Part shown: in pieces, positions 47,690 to 57,377 of the stretch
Position numbering within the stretch: position 1 is the stretch's first letter
How the letters are laid out: every line of letters begins with the position of its first letter
NCBI RefSeq assembly: GCF_014251275.1
Contig: NZ_CP059183.1
Span: 335,001-399,000, forward strand
Source: Blattabacterium cuenoti
Lineage (GTDB): Bacteria; Bacteroidota; Bacteroidia; Flavobacteriales; Blattabacteriaceae
Direction: 5' to 3'
Length of the DNA stretch: 64,000 nt
Position numbers and translations under genes: made by a program
The notes under the pieces: generated by a model
Databases searched by the model: none
What the model was told of the DNA's origin: nothing
What the model saw: the letters and a program-made list of their open reading frames with translations, nothing else

Positions 47690-48358
47690 TTAATTTTTCT
47701 TTTTTTTTCCTTTTAATTTCCCTTCTTCCTTATTCTTTAACTCTATTTCTTTTCCTTTTAATTTCCCTTCTTCCTTATTCTTTAACTCTATTTCTTTTCC
47801 TTTTAATTTCCCTTCTTCCTTATCCTTTAACTCTATTTCTTTTCCTTTTAATTTCCCTTCTTCCTTATCCTTTAACTCTATTTCTTTTCCTTTTAATTTC
47901 CCTTCTTCCTTATTCTTTAACTCTATTTCTTTTCCTTTTAATTTCCCTTCTTCCTTATTCTTTAACTCTATTTCTTTTCCTTTTAATTTCCCTTCTTCCT
48001 TATTCTTTAACTCTATTTCTTTTCCTTTTAATTTCCCTTCTTCCTTATCCTTTAACTCTATTTCTTTTCCTTTTAATTTCCCTTCTTCCTTATCCTTTAA
48101 CTCTATTACTTGTACAATTACCTTTTTAATTTTTTTTTTACTTATGTTAAAAACCTTTTTTTTCGTTGAAAATTTAAATTTTTTTTTCTTAGAATAAATC
48201 ATAGTTTTTATATTTTCAATAGAAAATCCAAACATCCTTATGATCTCTTCTTTAATCTTATTTTTATTAAAATTAGGATAAACAAAGAAAGTATAACGAT
48301 TATATTTTTCCTTTTTTTCTATAGATTTATCCGTAACAATGGTTTTAATTAAAATCAT
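47690..48358 (-). CDS. rplW: 50S ribosomal protein L23 with a 15-residue-repeat C-terminal tail
   Basis: L23 binds 23S rRNA at the exit of the polypeptide tunnel and docks trigger factor and SRP. The core (about residues 1-84) is recognisable: MILIKTIVTDKSIEKKEKYNRYTFFV, KNKIKEEIIRMFGFSIENIKTM, a basic loop and KKVIVQV. From residue 85 the protein is nine 15-residue units IELK(D/N)KEEGKLKGKE, ending KKKN. Homologues are about 96 residues; this one is 222. The tail is almost entirely K, E, G, L and I and probably forms a charged helix or disordered arm. The gene sits in its normal place, between rplD (32 bp) and rplB (4 bp). Confidence 0.94.
   Translation of the reverse strand: MILIKTIVTDKSIEKKEKYNRYTFFVYPNFNKNKIKEEIIRMFGFSIENIKTMIYSKKKKFKFSTKKKVFNISKKKIKKVIVQVIELKDKEEGKLKGKEIELKDKEEGKLKGKEIELKNKEEGKLKGKEIELKNKEEGKLKGKEIELKNKEEGKLKGKEIELKDKEEGKLKGKEIELKDKEEGKLKGKEIELKNKEEGKLKGKEIELKNKEEGKLKGKKKKN
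47702..48106 (-). repeat. Coding tandem repeat: nine 45-bp units in rplW
   Basis: Nine 45-bp units encode residues 85-219 of L23. The repeat cores differ mainly at one base, GAT versus AAT (Asp/Asn at position 5). Read from the N terminus the order is D D N N N D D N N. The coding strand is nearly all purine plus some T and uses G-ending codons (GAG, AAG, GGG) that are rare in neighbouring genes. Confidence 0.97.
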
Positions 48359-48390
48359 AATTCTTAATTTTAATTACATTTTACATTACT

Positions 48391-49038
48391 TTATAATTTC
48401 TTATTATTTTCATAAGATAAATATTTATATATCTTATCTATACAATTCTCAAACAAAAGAATATTAGGAAAATTTAGCAAATAAAAACAATTTAATTCAT
48501 TTATATGTATAAATTTCAATAATTTTAAATTTCTTGATGATAAATATAAATTTTTATTTATATCACCAGATATTATTAATAGTTTTACATTATATAATTT
48601 AATCGACTTTAATAGAGTTACAAAAAACTTAGTTTTTGGAAATTTTATTTGTATATTTTCTATAATATTTATTTTTTTGTTAATTATCTTTTCTTCTATT
48701 AAGAATTTTTTAACTTTACTCTTAGTATTTTTATTTATTTTTATTAAATATTTTCTTGGTTTAGGCCCAAATACTCTACCTCCACCTCTAAAAATAGGAT
48801 TTTTAATATTTCCTTTTCTAGAACTACCAGTTCCTTTTTGTCTATGTAATTTTCTATTACTACCTGAAATCTCCCCACGCTCTTTAGATTTATGTGTTCC
48901 TTGTCTTTGAGCTAACAAATATCTTTTATTCTCTAAATATACAGAGTTATCATATTTTTTGTTTGACAACATTTTATCATCAAAACATATTTTCTTATCC
49001 GTATAATTTCCATGTTTGTCTAATACTTTAAATTCCAT
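48391..49038 (-). CDS. rplD: 50S ribosomal protein L4
   Basis: Early-assembly protein whose loop reaches the exit tunnel. [57 protein letters not shown] is the conserved loop, read here in pieces from about residues 42 to 98. The C-terminal half ([14 protein letters not shown]...) is more diverged and AT-driven. Length of 215 residues is normal. It overlaps rplC by 19 bp. Confidence 0.95.
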   Translation of the reverse strand: MEFKVLDKHGNYTDKKICFDDKMLSNKKYDNSVYLENKRYLLAQRQGTHKSKERGEISGSNRKLHRQKGTGSSRKGNIKNPIFRGGGRVFGPKPRKYLIKINKNTKSKVKKFLIEEKIINKKINIIENIQIKFPKTKFFVTLLKSIKLYNVKLLIISGDINKNLYLSSRNLKLLKFIHINELNCFYLLNFPNILLFENCIDKIYKYLSYENNKKL

Positions 49039-49676
49039 TTCTTCTTTTTTATCATCAAATATGAATTTATATTTCCAGGTATTGACCCATTTAACACTAA
49101 TATATTATTTTTACTATCTATTTTTAAAATAACTAAATTTTTAATAGTTACTTTCTTTCCTCCCATTCTGCCTGCCATTTTTTTCCCTTTAAAAACACGA
49201 GATGGATCTGACCCAGCACCTATAGATCCAGGTGATCTTAAACGATTATGTTGGCCATGACTTCTTTCTCCAACTCCAGAGAAATTATGTCTTTTTACGA
49301 CTCCTTGAAATCCTTTACCTTTTGAAATTCCACATATATCTACTATCTCACCTACATTAAAAAAATTAACACCTATAACATCTCCTAATTTAAAATCTGT
49401 ATAACTACTATTTTTAAATTCTAATAATTTTTTTTTTGGAGATATACCAGATTTTTTAAAATGGCCCAATAATGGTCTACTAACTTTTTTTATCTTTTTT
49501 TCATCAAGACCTAGTTGTATAGAAAAATATCCATCATTTTCCAATGTTTTTATTTGTACTACATAACAATAATTAACTTTTACAATAGTACAAGCTACAT
49601 TGTCACCATTATCCAAATAGATACTTGTCATTCCGAAATTTTTTCCTATAATTCCACTAATTTTAGTATTATTCAT
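49020..49676 (-). CDS. rplC: 50S ribosomal protein L3
   Basis: Early-assembly large-subunit protein. [30 protein letters not shown] starts it; [53 protein letters not shown] is the conserved core near the peptidyl-transferase centre. Length of 218 residues is normal. It lies 13 bp after rpsJ and overlaps rplD by 19 bp. Confidence 0.95.
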   Translation of the reverse strand: MNNTKISGIIGKNFGMTSIYLDNGDNVACTIVKVNYCYVVQIKTLENDGYFSIQLGLDEKKIKKVSRPLLGHFKKSGISPKKKLLEFKNSSYTDFKLGDVIGVNFFNVGEIVDICGISKGKGFQGVVKRHNFSGVGERSHGQHNRLRSPGSIGAGSDPSRVFKGKKMAGRMGGKKVTIKNLVILKIDSKNNILVLNGSIPGNINSYLMIKKKKWNLKY

Positions 49677-49689
49677 ATAATCATTATAA

Positions 49690-49995
49690 TCAAACTTTTA
49701 TTTCTGCTTCTACCCCACTAGGTAATTCTAATTTCATTAATGCATCTACCGTTTTAGATGTTGCATTTTGTATTTGTAAAAGTCTTTTATGAGTTGGAAG
49801 TAAATACTGTTCTCTTGATTTTTTATTTACATGAGGTGATCTTAGAACTGTAAATATTTTCTTATTAGTTGGTAAAGGAATAGGTCCATTTAACACTACC
49901 CCTGTAGGTAAAACAGATTTTACAATTTTTTCTGCTGATTTATCTAATAAATTATAATCATAAGATTTTAATTTAATTTTTATATTATAACCCAT
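49690..49995 (-). CDS. rpsJ: 30S ribosomal protein S10
   Basis: Head protein, also the NusE transcription antitermination partner. [49 protein letters not shown] and [20 protein letters not shown] identify it. Length of 101 residues is standard. It lies 5 bp after fusA, joining the str and S10 segments as in other Bacteroidetes. Confidence 0.97.
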   Translation of the reverse strand: MGYNIKIKLKSYDYNLLDKSAEKIVKSVLPTGVVLNGPIPLPTNKKIFTVLRSPHVNKKSREQYLLPTHKRLLQIQNATSKTVDALMKLELPSGVEAEIKV

Positions 49996-50000
49996 GATAT

Positions 50001-52124
50001 TTATATATTTTTTTTTCTTTTTTGTTTATTATTTTTTTTATCATTCATTACAATATCATATGTTACCATTTCTGGTACAATATCATAATGAGAAAATTCC
50101 ATAGTAGATGTCCCTCTACCAGAGGATAGAGTTCTCAATACTGTAACATATCCAAACATTTCAGATAATGGAACAAATGATTGAATAATCTTAATATTAT
50201 TTCGTTCATTCATATTTTGAATTAAACCTCTTCTTCTATTTAAATCACCTATTACGTCACCCATATTTTCTTCTGGAACAACAATTTCTAATTTCATAAT
50301 TGGTTCTAATAAAACAGGCTTTGCTTTTTTAGCAGCTTCCCTAAAACCTAGTTTTCCTGCTAATTCAAAGGAAAGTTGATCAGAATCAACAGGGTGATAT
50401 GATCCATCTATAATAGTTATCTTTGCATTTTCTATTTCATATCCTGATAATGGCCCACTTTTCATCATTTCTTTACATCCTTTTTCTATAGAAGGAATAT
50501 ATTCTTTAGGAATATTTCCACCTTTTATTTTATTAATAAATATTAATCCAGACTTTCCAATTTCTCCAGGCTCTAATATAAAAAGTATATCTGCATATTT
50601 CCCTTTTCCACCAGTTTGTTTTTTATATATTTCCCTATGTTTTACTAAATCAGTTAAAGCTTCTTTATATTCTACTTGTGGTTTACCTTGATTTACTTCT
50701 ACTTTAAATTCCCTTTTCATTCTATCTACAATAATTTCCAAATGTAATTCCCCCATTCCAGAAATAATAGTTTGGCCAGTATAATTATCCGTTCTAACTT
50801 GGAAAGTAGGGTCTTCTTCCATTAGTTTTGATAAAGCTAAGCTCATTTTGTCAATGTCTGACTTATACTTAGGTTCTATAGCTAATCCTATAACAGGATC
50901 TGGAAAAGATATATTTTCTAATAATATAGGATTTTTTTCGTCACACAAGGTATCTCCAGTTTTAATATCCTTAAAACCAACTATAGCTGCAATGTCCCCA
51001 GCACTTACTTGTTTTACTGGATTTTGTTTGTTTGCATGCATTTGATATATTCTAGAAATACGTTCTTTATTTCCAGACCTAGCATTAAAACTATATGATC
51101 CAGATTCTATTTTTCCAGAATAAACTCTAAAAAAAGCTAAACGTCCAACAAAAGGATCACTTGCTATTTTAAAGGCCAATGCAGAAAATGGATCATTTTT
51201 ACTGGGTCTTCTTGATTCTTTTTCTTTATTAACAGGATTAATACCTATTACATCCTTAACTTCTAATGGAGATGGTAAATATCTACATATTGCATCCAAC
51301 ATTGTTTGTACACCTTTATTTTTGAATGAAGATCCACATAAAATAGGAATTATATTTAAGTTAATTGTATTTTTTTGTAAAGATTCTATTATATCTTTTT
51401 CAGATATAGAAGAAAAATTATCATATAAATATTTTTCCATTATAACATCATCATATTCAGACAAAGTCTCTACAAGCTTACTTCTATATTTTTTTACTAT
51501 ATTTTTCATTTCAGTTGGTACAGGAATTTTTTTATATGTCATACCATAATCTTTTTCGTTCCATACTATAGCAATATCTGATATTAAATCTACAATTCCT
51601 ATAAAATCATCTCCAGATCCAATAGGGATTTGCAAAGGTACTGATTTTGCTCCTAAAACATTGTTTATTTGATAGCAAACATCAAAAAAATCTGCTCCTT
51701 GTCTGTCCATTTTATTAACAAATGCTATTCTAGGAATATCATATTTATCAGCTTGTCTCCAAACAGTCTCTGATTGTGGTTCTACTCCATCAACTGCACT
51801 AAATAAAACAACCATTCCATCTAAAACTCTCATAGATCTTTCAACTTCTACAGTAAAATCTACATGTCCTGGAGTATCAATAATATTTATTTGATATTTA
51901 TTGTTTTCATAATTCCATTCACAACAAGTAGCAGCAGAAGTTATAGTAATACCTCGCTCTTGTTCTTGTAACATCCAATCCATAGTTGCAGTGCCATCAT
52001 GAACTTCTCCAATTTTGTGATTAATTCCAGTATAGAATAATATTCTTTCTGTAGTAGTTGTTTTTCCCGCATCTATATGTGCTGCAATACCTATGTTTCT
52101 TGTATATATTAGATTTTTTTTCAT
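50001..52124 (-). CDS. fusA: Elongation factor G
   Basis: GTPase driving translocation. The G domain has [15 protein letters not shown] (P loop at 15-22), the RGITITSAA switch I motif, DTPGHVDF and [10 protein letters not shown]. Domains II to V follow, with [18 protein letters not shown] near 460 and [20 protein letters not shown] near the end. Length of 707 residues is full. It lies between rpsG (10 bp) and rpsJ (5 bp) in the str operon; no tuf gene follows in this window. Confidence 0.97.
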   Translation of the reverse strand: MKKNLIYTRNIGIAAHIDAGKTTTTERILFYTGINHKIGEVHDGTATMDWMLQEQERGITITSAATCCEWNYENNKYQINIIDTPGHVDFTVEVERSMRVLDGMVVLFSAVDGVEPQSETVWRQADKYDIPRIAFVNKMDRQGADFFDVCYQINNVLGAKSVPLQIPIGSGDDFIGIVDLISDIAIVWNEKDYGMTYKKIPVPTEMKNIVKKYRSKLVETLSEYDDVIMEKYLYDNFSSISEKDIIESLQKNTINLNIIPILCGSSFKNKGVQTMLDAICRYLPSPLEVKDVIGINPVNKEKESRRPSKNDPFSALAFKIASDPFVGRLAFFRVYSGKIESGSYSFNARSGNKERISRIYQMHANKQNPVKQVSAGDIAAIVGFKDIKTGDTLCDEKNPILLENISFPDPVIGLAIEPKYKSDIDKMSLALSKLMEEDPTFQVRTDNYTGQTIISGMGELHLEIIVDRMKREFKVEVNQGKPQVEYKEALTDLVKHREIYKKQTGGKGKYADILFILEPGEIGKSGLIFINKIKGGNIPKEYIPSIEKGCKEMMKSGPLSGYEIENAKITIIDGSYHPVDSDQLSFELAGKLGFREAAKKAKPVLLEPIMKLEIVVPEENMGDVIGDLNRRRGLIQNMNERNNIKIIQSFVPLSEMFGYVTVLRTLSSGRGTSTMEFSHYDIVPEMVTYDIVMNDKKNNKQKRKKNI

Positions 52125-52134
52125 ATTAATAAAA

Positions 52135-52611
52135 CTAAAATCTAAAATGAGAAAATGCTTTATTTGCTTCAGCCATTTTATGAAGATTTTCTTTTCTTTT
52201 TATAGTTTCTCCTCTTTCTTTAAATGCATCAAAAATTTCATATGCTAATTTATTAGCCATAGATTTTTCTTTCCTCATAACGGCACATTTAATTAAAAGT
52301 TTTATTGCTCTTGTCATTTTATTATTAGAGGAAATCAAAACAGGAATTTGTATATTTGTTCCACCCATTCTTCTACTTCTAACTTCTACATTAGGCATAG
52401 AATTTTTTAATCCCTCTTTCCATATTTCTAATGATGATTTTTCTTCTTTTTGTTTAATTAAATCTATTTTTTCCATAGCATTATAAAATATTCTATATGC
52501 AGTATTTTTTTTACCATTTTTCATTAAATGATTTACAAAACGAGTAACAAGAACATCATGAAACTTAGGATCAGGAGAATACAATTTTTTTTTCTTCTTA
52601 ATTTTTCTCAT
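52135..52611 (-). CDS. rpsG: 30S ribosomal protein S7
   Basis: 16S 3'-domain assembly initiator. [50 protein letters not shown] and the end [13 protein letters not shown] are diagnostic. Length of 158 residues matches the family. Its start overlaps the end of rpsL by 14 bp. Confidence 0.97.
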   Translation of the reverse strand: MRKIKKKKKLYSPDPKFHDVLVTRFVNHLMKNGKKNTAYRIFYNAMEKIDLIKQKEEKSSLEIWKEGLKNSMPNVEVRSRRMGGTNIQIPVLISSNNKMTRAIKLLIKCAVMRKEKSMANKLAYEIFDAFKERGETIKRKENLHKMAEANKAFSHFRF

Positions 52612-52996
52612 TTACTATTTTATTTTTTTTATCCATTTTAGCTCCATATTTGCTTCTACTTTTTTTCCTACCATTTACTCCGGCGGCATCTCTTGCTCCT
52701 CTAACTATTTTATATTTTACTCCTGGTAAATCTTTTACTCTTCCTCCTTTCACTAAAACAATGGAATGTTCTTGAAGATTATGTCCTTCTCCAGTTATAT
52801 AACTAATTACTTCTTTTCCGTTTGTAAAGCGTACTCTAGCTACTTTTCTCATAGCAGAATTAGGTTTTTTAGGAGTAGTAGTATATACTCTAGTACAAAC
52901 TCCTTTTTTTTGTGGACAAAAGTCTAATGCAATAGATTTACGTTTTTTATTTGGAGTTTTTCTACCTTTTCTAATTAATTGTTGTATTGTAGGCAT
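52598..52996 (-). CDS. rpsL: 30S ribosomal protein S12
   Basis: Decoding-centre protein controlling accuracy. [43 protein letters not shown] and [27 protein letters not shown] are conserved; the first lysine of the KPNS loop, the usual streptomycin contact, is wild type by eye. Length of 132 residues includes a basic tail. It starts the str segment, 39 bp after map. Confidence 0.97.
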   Translation of the reverse strand: MPTIQQLIRKGRKTPNKKRKSIALDFCPQKKGVCTRVYTTTPKKPNSAMRKVARVRFTNGKEVISYITGEGHNLQEHSIVLVKGGRVKDLPGVKYKIVRGARDAAGVNGRKKSRSKYGAKMDKKNKIVNEKN

Positions 52997-53035
52997 AAAA
53001 ATAACATTTATAAAATATCGAAAAATATACCATTT

Positions 53036-53863
53036 TCATAAATTATCAAAATCTATCTTTTTGTTTTGATAATAAGATTCTTCTAATGATTCAATATTTA
53101 ATTCTTTATAAATGTAACTAAAAGTAGATAATAAACATGGATTACCATCTACAATAGCAACATTGTGTTCATAATGTGCAGATGGATTTTTATCTAAAGT
53201 GGTTATAGTCCATCCATCTTTATGAAATAAAATATCAGATGTCCCAATGTTTATCATAGGTTCTATAGAAAGAACTAGCCCTTCTTTTAATTTTATTCCT
53301 TTTCCTTTTTTTCCAAAATTTGGTACTTTTGGATCTTCATGCATATTTTTTCCTATTCCATGTCCTACAAGATCTTTTACTATAAAATATCCATTTTTTT
53401 TAATAATATTTTCTATAGAATGTCCTATATCTCCAATTCTATTTCCAATTTTACATTTTTTTATACCAGCATAAAGAGATTTTTTAGATAATTCAAGAAA
53501 TTTTTTTATTTTACTTGATACATTACCTACTTCAAAAGTATAAGCATGTTCACCATAGTATCCATTCATGTATACTCCACAATCTATTGATATTATATCA
53601 CCTTCGTACAAAGGTTTTTTATTTGGGATCCCATGAACTACTTGATAGTTTGGTGAAACACATAAAGTATTTGGAAAATCATATAATCCTAAAAATGCTG
53701 GTATTCCTCCATTATCACGTATAAAAATTTCTGCAATATTATCCAGATAAATAGTATTTACTCCTGGTTTTATTTCTTTTGTTAATAAACCCAAAGTTTT
53801 TGAAGCTAAAACAGAACTTTTTTTCATTAAAATTATTTCCTCTATAGTTTTTAAAAATATCAT
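53036..53863 (-). CDS. map: Methionine aminopeptidase type I
   Basis: Removes the initiator methionine. The pita-bread core has the conserved His in YQVVHGIPNKKPL, the first metal Asp in SIDCGV, the His in HGIGKNMHEDPKVPNFG, Glu in SIEPMINIG and the last Glu in HYEHNVAIVDG. The second metal Asp, normally GxxxxGD, reads GYYGEHAYTF, so Glu replaces Asp. Length of 275 residues is typical for Flavobacteria. It overlaps the gpmI stop by one base, and its position upstream of rpsL puts it in the translation gene run. Confidence 0.93.
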   Translation of the reverse strand: MIFLKTIEEIILMKKSSVLASKTLGLLTKEIKPGVNTIYLDNIAEIFIRDNGGIPAFLGLYDFPNTLCVSPNYQVVHGIPNKKPLYEGDIISIDCGVYMNGYYGEHAYTFEVGNVSSKIKKFLELSKKSLYAGIKKCKIGNRIGDIGHSIENIIKKNGYFIVKDLVGHGIGKNMHEDPKVPNFGKKGKGIKLKEGLVLSIEPMINIGTSDILFHKDGWTITTLDKNPSAHYEHNVAIVDGNPCLLSTFSYIYKELNIESLEESYYQNKKIDFDNL

Positions 53864-55413
53864 TATCTTTTATAAGATTTAATTATTGTATTTCCTGTCA
53901 TTGCCTCTGGTATAGGTAAATTCATTAATTTTAAAATAGTTGGAGCAACATCTGATAAAATTGCTCCTTCTCTTAAAATAATATTTTCTTTTTTTATTTT
54001 ATTTTCTATAAAAATAAAAGGGACTGGAGAAGTAGTATGCTTTGTATTTGGTTCTCCATTTATATCAAGCATACATTCTGCATTTCCATGATCTCCAACA
54101 ATAACAACCATGTAAAAATTTTTTATTGCTTCTTCTACACATAATCTTGTACATTTATCAACAAATTCACATGCCTTTATTGTTTCTAACATTTTTCCAG
54201 TATGCCCTACCATATCTGGATTAGCAAAATTCAAACAAATAAAATCATAATATTGTTTTCTTAATTTTGGAATAATACTATTTACTATTTTAATAGAACT
54301 CATCTCAGGTTTTAAATCATAAGTAGATACTTTAGGAGAAGGACACATAATACGAATTTCATTTTCAAATGGAATTTCTCTTCCTCCAGAAAAAAAATAA
54401 GTTACATGAGGATATTTTTCAGTTTCAGAAATTCGTATTTGTTTTCTTCCTTCTTTTTCTAACACTTCACCTATAGTATCTGATAATATTTGTTCTTTAA
54501 ACATAGATAAAACATTATTATACTTATTGTTATAACAAGTCATGGTAATATAATTTGTTATATTAACTTTTTTTTCACATATACAAGGGTTATTACTTCC
54601 AATAAAAAGTTCTGTAATTTGTCTTGAACGATCAGATCTAAAATTAAAACAAAATACAATATCTCCATTTTTTATTCTAGCAATTGGATGGCTATTTTCG
54701 TCAACTATTATAAATGGTTGCAAAAATTCATCCGTTATCCCTCTTTTATAAGAATCTTCTATAGAAGAAAAAATATTTTTAGTAAAAAATCCTTTACAAT
54801 TTACCATCGCATCATATGCTATTTTAGTTCTTTCCCATTTAAAATCTCTATCCATAGCATAATATCTTCCAATTACAGTAGAAAGTTGGCCTCCATATTT
54901 TTTCAAAACTTCCATTAAGTTACTAATATGAATCATACTTTCTTTTGCAGATGTATCTCTTCCATCTGTAAATGCATGAATATATATTTTTTTATTTATT
55001 CTTTTCTCATAAAGTATTTTAATAATATGAAAAAGATGATTAATATGTGAATGGATCCCACCATTAGATAATAATCCAATAAAGTGAATTTTTTTTTCTT
55101 CAGTATTTTTTAATAAAAAATCTATCTTTTTTTTAAAAGTTCCATTTTTAATAGATAAGTTTATTCTTTTTAAACTTTGTACTATTTTTCTACCAGATCC
55201 TAAATTTATATGACCTACTTCAGAATTACCCATTTGTCCTTTTGGTAACCCAACATGTTCACCAGAAGCTATCAATTTACTATATGGATAATTATTATAA
55301 CAATAATCTATAAACGGGGTTTTAGCTTGTTCAATAGCTGATGAAGAAAATAATTCAAAATTTTTTGGGGGGATTCCCCATCCATCTAAAATTATTAAAA
55401 TAAGTTTTTTCAT
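53863..55413 (-). CDS. gpmI: 2,3-bisphosphoglycerate-independent phosphoglycerate mutase
   Basis: Glycolytic enzyme interconverting 3- and 2-phosphoglycerate using two manganese ions and a phosphoserine. The alkaline-phosphatase fold begins with LILIILDGWG (Asp10); catalytic Ser64 is in MGNSEVGHINLGSGR; AFTDGRDTS, FNFRSDRSRQI, NFANPDMVGHTG and GDHGNAE...HTTSPVPF supply further ligands. Length of 516 residues is full. It is wedged between tsf (8 bp) and map (1-bp overlap), an unusual metabolic insertion in the ribosomal run. Confidence 0.96.
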   Translation of the reverse strand: MKKLILIILDGWGIPPKNFELFSSSAIEQAKTPFIDYCYNNYPYSKLIASGEHVGLPKGQMGNSEVGHINLGSGRKIVQSLKRINLSIKNGTFKKKIDFLLKNTEEKKIHFIGLLSNGGIHSHINHLFHIIKILYEKRINKKIYIHAFTDGRDTSAKESMIHISNLMEVLKKYGGQLSTVIGRYYAMDRDFKWERTKIAYDAMVNCKGFFTKNIFSSIEDSYKRGITDEFLQPFIIVDENSHPIARIKNGDIVFCFNFRSDRSRQITELFIGSNNPCICEKKVNITNYITMTCYNNKYNNVLSMFKEQILSDTIGEVLEKEGRKQIRISETEKYPHVTYFFSGGREIPFENEIRIMCPSPKVSTYDLKPEMSSIKIVNSIIPKLRKQYYDFICLNFANPDMVGHTGKMLETIKACEFVDKCTRLCVEEAIKNFYMVVIVGDHGNAECMLDINGEPNTKHTTSPVPFIFIENKIKKENIILREGAILSDVAPTILKLMNLPIPEAMTGNTIIKSYKR

Positions 55414-55421
55414 TAAACATA

Positions 55422-56279
55422 TTAAACTTTTATTCTTTTAAAAAAAACAATTTCCGAATTTATTGAAGAATTTTTTAAATATTCTTCAACAGAAATTTTA
55501 TTATTTTTAATAAATTTTTGACTCAAAAGAACATTATTTAATATAAATTTTTTTATTTTTCCTTGTAATATTTTTTCTATTATATTTTGATTTTTTTCTT
55601 TTGATTTTGAAGAATATTCATTTTTTATTTGATTTCTAATAATATCAATTTCTTTTTCTAAAACATTATTTGGTATTCCTTCTTTTTTTATTGAAATAGG
55701 ATCCATAGCTGTAATATGCATTGCTATATTTTTAGCAACATCTTTTTCTAATTTTGATGAAAATCCAACTAAAACTGCTATTCTATTATAATGAGTATAA
55801 TTCATTACAAATGGATATTTTGCTATCTCATAAACACTCAATTTTATAGATTCTCCAGAAATACCTATATAATGTAAAATCATTTCTTCTACATTTTTAT
55901 AATTATATTCTTTACAAGAAACATTTAAAAAATCTTTTTTATTTTTACTATTACAAAACAATGATTTTTTAGAAATAATAGATAATAAATTTAAAAATTT
56001 ACAATTTTTAGAAAGAAAATCTGTTTCACAACTAATTCCTAAAATAGTTCCAAAAGAATAATCTGAATTAACATTTGAAAGAACTGCTCCTTCTTTTATA
56101 ATTGATTTTGATCTAATTAACGATAAATCCTTACATTTTTTTCTTAAAAAATCTATTGCTTTATCTATATTTCCATTAGAATAAATTAATGCATTCTTAC
56201 AATATAAAACTCCTATCCCAGTTTTCTTTCTTAATTCGTTAACTTTAGTAATTGATATTTTATCTAATTTTTTTTTCAT
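55422..56279 (-). CDS. tsf: Elongation factor Ts
   Basis: Nucleotide-exchange factor for EF-Tu. The N-terminal UBA-like domain has SITKVNELRKKTGIGVLYCKNAL and GNIDKAIDFLRKK; FGTILGISCETDFLSKN is the conserved core block and VGFSSKLEKDVAKNIAMHITAMDPI the second. An ATG eight codons earlier (56303) lies within rpsB; 56279 gives MKKKLDKISITKVNEL and 285 residues and still overlaps rpsB by 20 bp. The sequence is more diverged than its neighbours. Confidence 0.93.
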   Translation of the reverse strand: MKKKLDKISITKVNELRKKTGIGVLYCKNALIYSNGNIDKAIDFLRKKCKDLSLIRSKSIIKEGAVLSNVNSDYSFGTILGISCETDFLSKNCKFLNLLSIISKKSLFCNSKNKKDFLNVSCKEYNYKNVEEMILHYIGISGESIKLSVYEIAKYPFVMNYTHYNRIAVLVGFSSKLEKDVAKNIAMHITAMDPISIKKEGIPNNVLEKEIDIIRNQIKNEYSSKSKEKNQNIIEKILQGKIKKFILNNVLLSQKFIKNNKISVEEYLKNSSINSEIVFFKRIKV

Positions 56280-56973
56280 ATCGTATGTTTCTATTAATAT
56301 CAATTCCTTCTTTTATATAACTTATGAAAAACTTCAATATAATATCTATAGATTTAGAAGAATCATCATTTGAAGGAATAGGATATTTAATATCATTAGG
56401 ATTAGTATTTGTATCTACCATTGCAAAAGTAGGTATCTTTAATTTTTTTGCTTCTTCTAAAGCTATTTTTTCTTTATTTGGATCCACTAAAAAAATAGCA
56501 CCAGGAATATGATTCATATTAGAAATACTACCTAAATTTTTATATAATTTATTATATGATCTATTAATTAGTATTTTTTCCTTTTTTGATAATGTATCAA
56601 AAGTTCCGTTTTTTTTCATTCTTTCTATTCCATTCATTTTTTTAACAGATTTACGAATTGTAGTAAAATTAGTAAGGAACCCCCCTAACCATCTTTCTGT
56701 TACACATGGCATATTTATACTTTTTGCATAAAAAGAAATCTTTTCCCTAGCTTGCTCTTTTGTTCCAACTAATAATATTTTTTTTCCAAAAATAGCTATT
56801 TTTTTTATTTCAAAACATGCTTCTTTAAGTTTTAAAATAGTTTTACATAAATCAATAATATGTACTCCTTTTTTTTTCATAAAAATAAAAGGTCGCATAT
56901 TTGGATTCCATTTTCGTGTAATATGACCAAAATGGACACCTGCTTTTAATAAATCTTTAATATTAATTTCCAT
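56260..56973 (-). CDS. rpsB: 30S ribosomal protein S2
   Basis: Late-binding small-subunit protein. IKDLLKAGVHFGHITRKWNPNMRPFIF begins it; HIIDLCKTILKL, CVTERWLGGFLTNFTTIRKSV and PGAIFLVDPNKEKIALEEAKKL are conserved. Length of 237 residues is normal. It is followed by tsf with a 20-bp overlap, the near-universal rpsB-tsf pair. Confidence 0.96.
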   Translation of the reverse strand: MEINIKDLLKAGVHFGHITRKWNPNMRPFIFMKKKGVHIIDLCKTILKLKEACFEIKKIAIFGKKILLVGTKEQAREKISFYAKSINMPCVTERWLGGFLTNFTTIRKSVKKMNGIERMKKNGTFDTLSKKEKILINRSYNKLYKNLGSISNMNHIPGAIFLVDPNKEKIALEEAKKLKIPTFAMVDTNTNPNDIKYPIPSNDDSSKSIDIILKFFISYIKEGIDINRNIRYEKKIR

Positions 56974-56993
56974 ATTTTTTAAAAAAAAATTTA

Positions 56994-57377
56994 TTAACGT
57001 TTTGAGAATTGATATTTTTTTCTTGCTTTTTTCTGTCCAAACTTTTTTCTTTCTACTTCTCTAGGATCACGTGTTAATAAACCTTCATTTTTCAATTTTT
57101 TTTTATTTTTTGGATTTATTTTACAAATAGCTCTAGATATAGCAAGAGAAATAGCTTCTGCTTGACCATTAAATCCTCCTCCAAAAACACTAATATTTAT
57201 GTTAAATTTATCTAAAATGTTCAATAATTTCATTGGATAAAAAATCTTATTATGTACATATTTAGGAAAATACTTATCTAATTTTTTTAAATTTACAGTT
57301 ATTACTCCATTTCCAGATTCTAAATAAATTCTCGCTAAAGATCTTTTTCTTCTTCCTATAGTATGTATTTTTTTCAT
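56994..57377 (-). CDS. rpsI: 30S ribosomal protein S9
   Basis: P-site contacting small-subunit protein. HTIGRRKRSLARIYLESGNGVITVN, GGGFNGQAEAISLAISRAICKINPK and the end DPREVERKKFGQKKARKKYQFSKR are conserved, including the C-terminal SKR that touches P-site tRNA. Length of 127 residues is normal. Its start overlaps rplM by 4 bp (ATGA). Confidence 0.97.
   Translation of the reverse strand: MKKIHTIGRRKRSLARIYLESGNGVITVNLKKLDKYFPKYVHNKIFYPMKLLNILDKFNINISVFGGGFNGQAEAISLAISRAICKINPKNKKKLKNEGLLTRDPREVERKKFGQKKARKKYQFSKR

Noticed and set aside
47702-48106. CRISPR array or intergenic repeat in the rplW region
   Set aside because: The 45-bp units have no spacers and stay in frame with L23.
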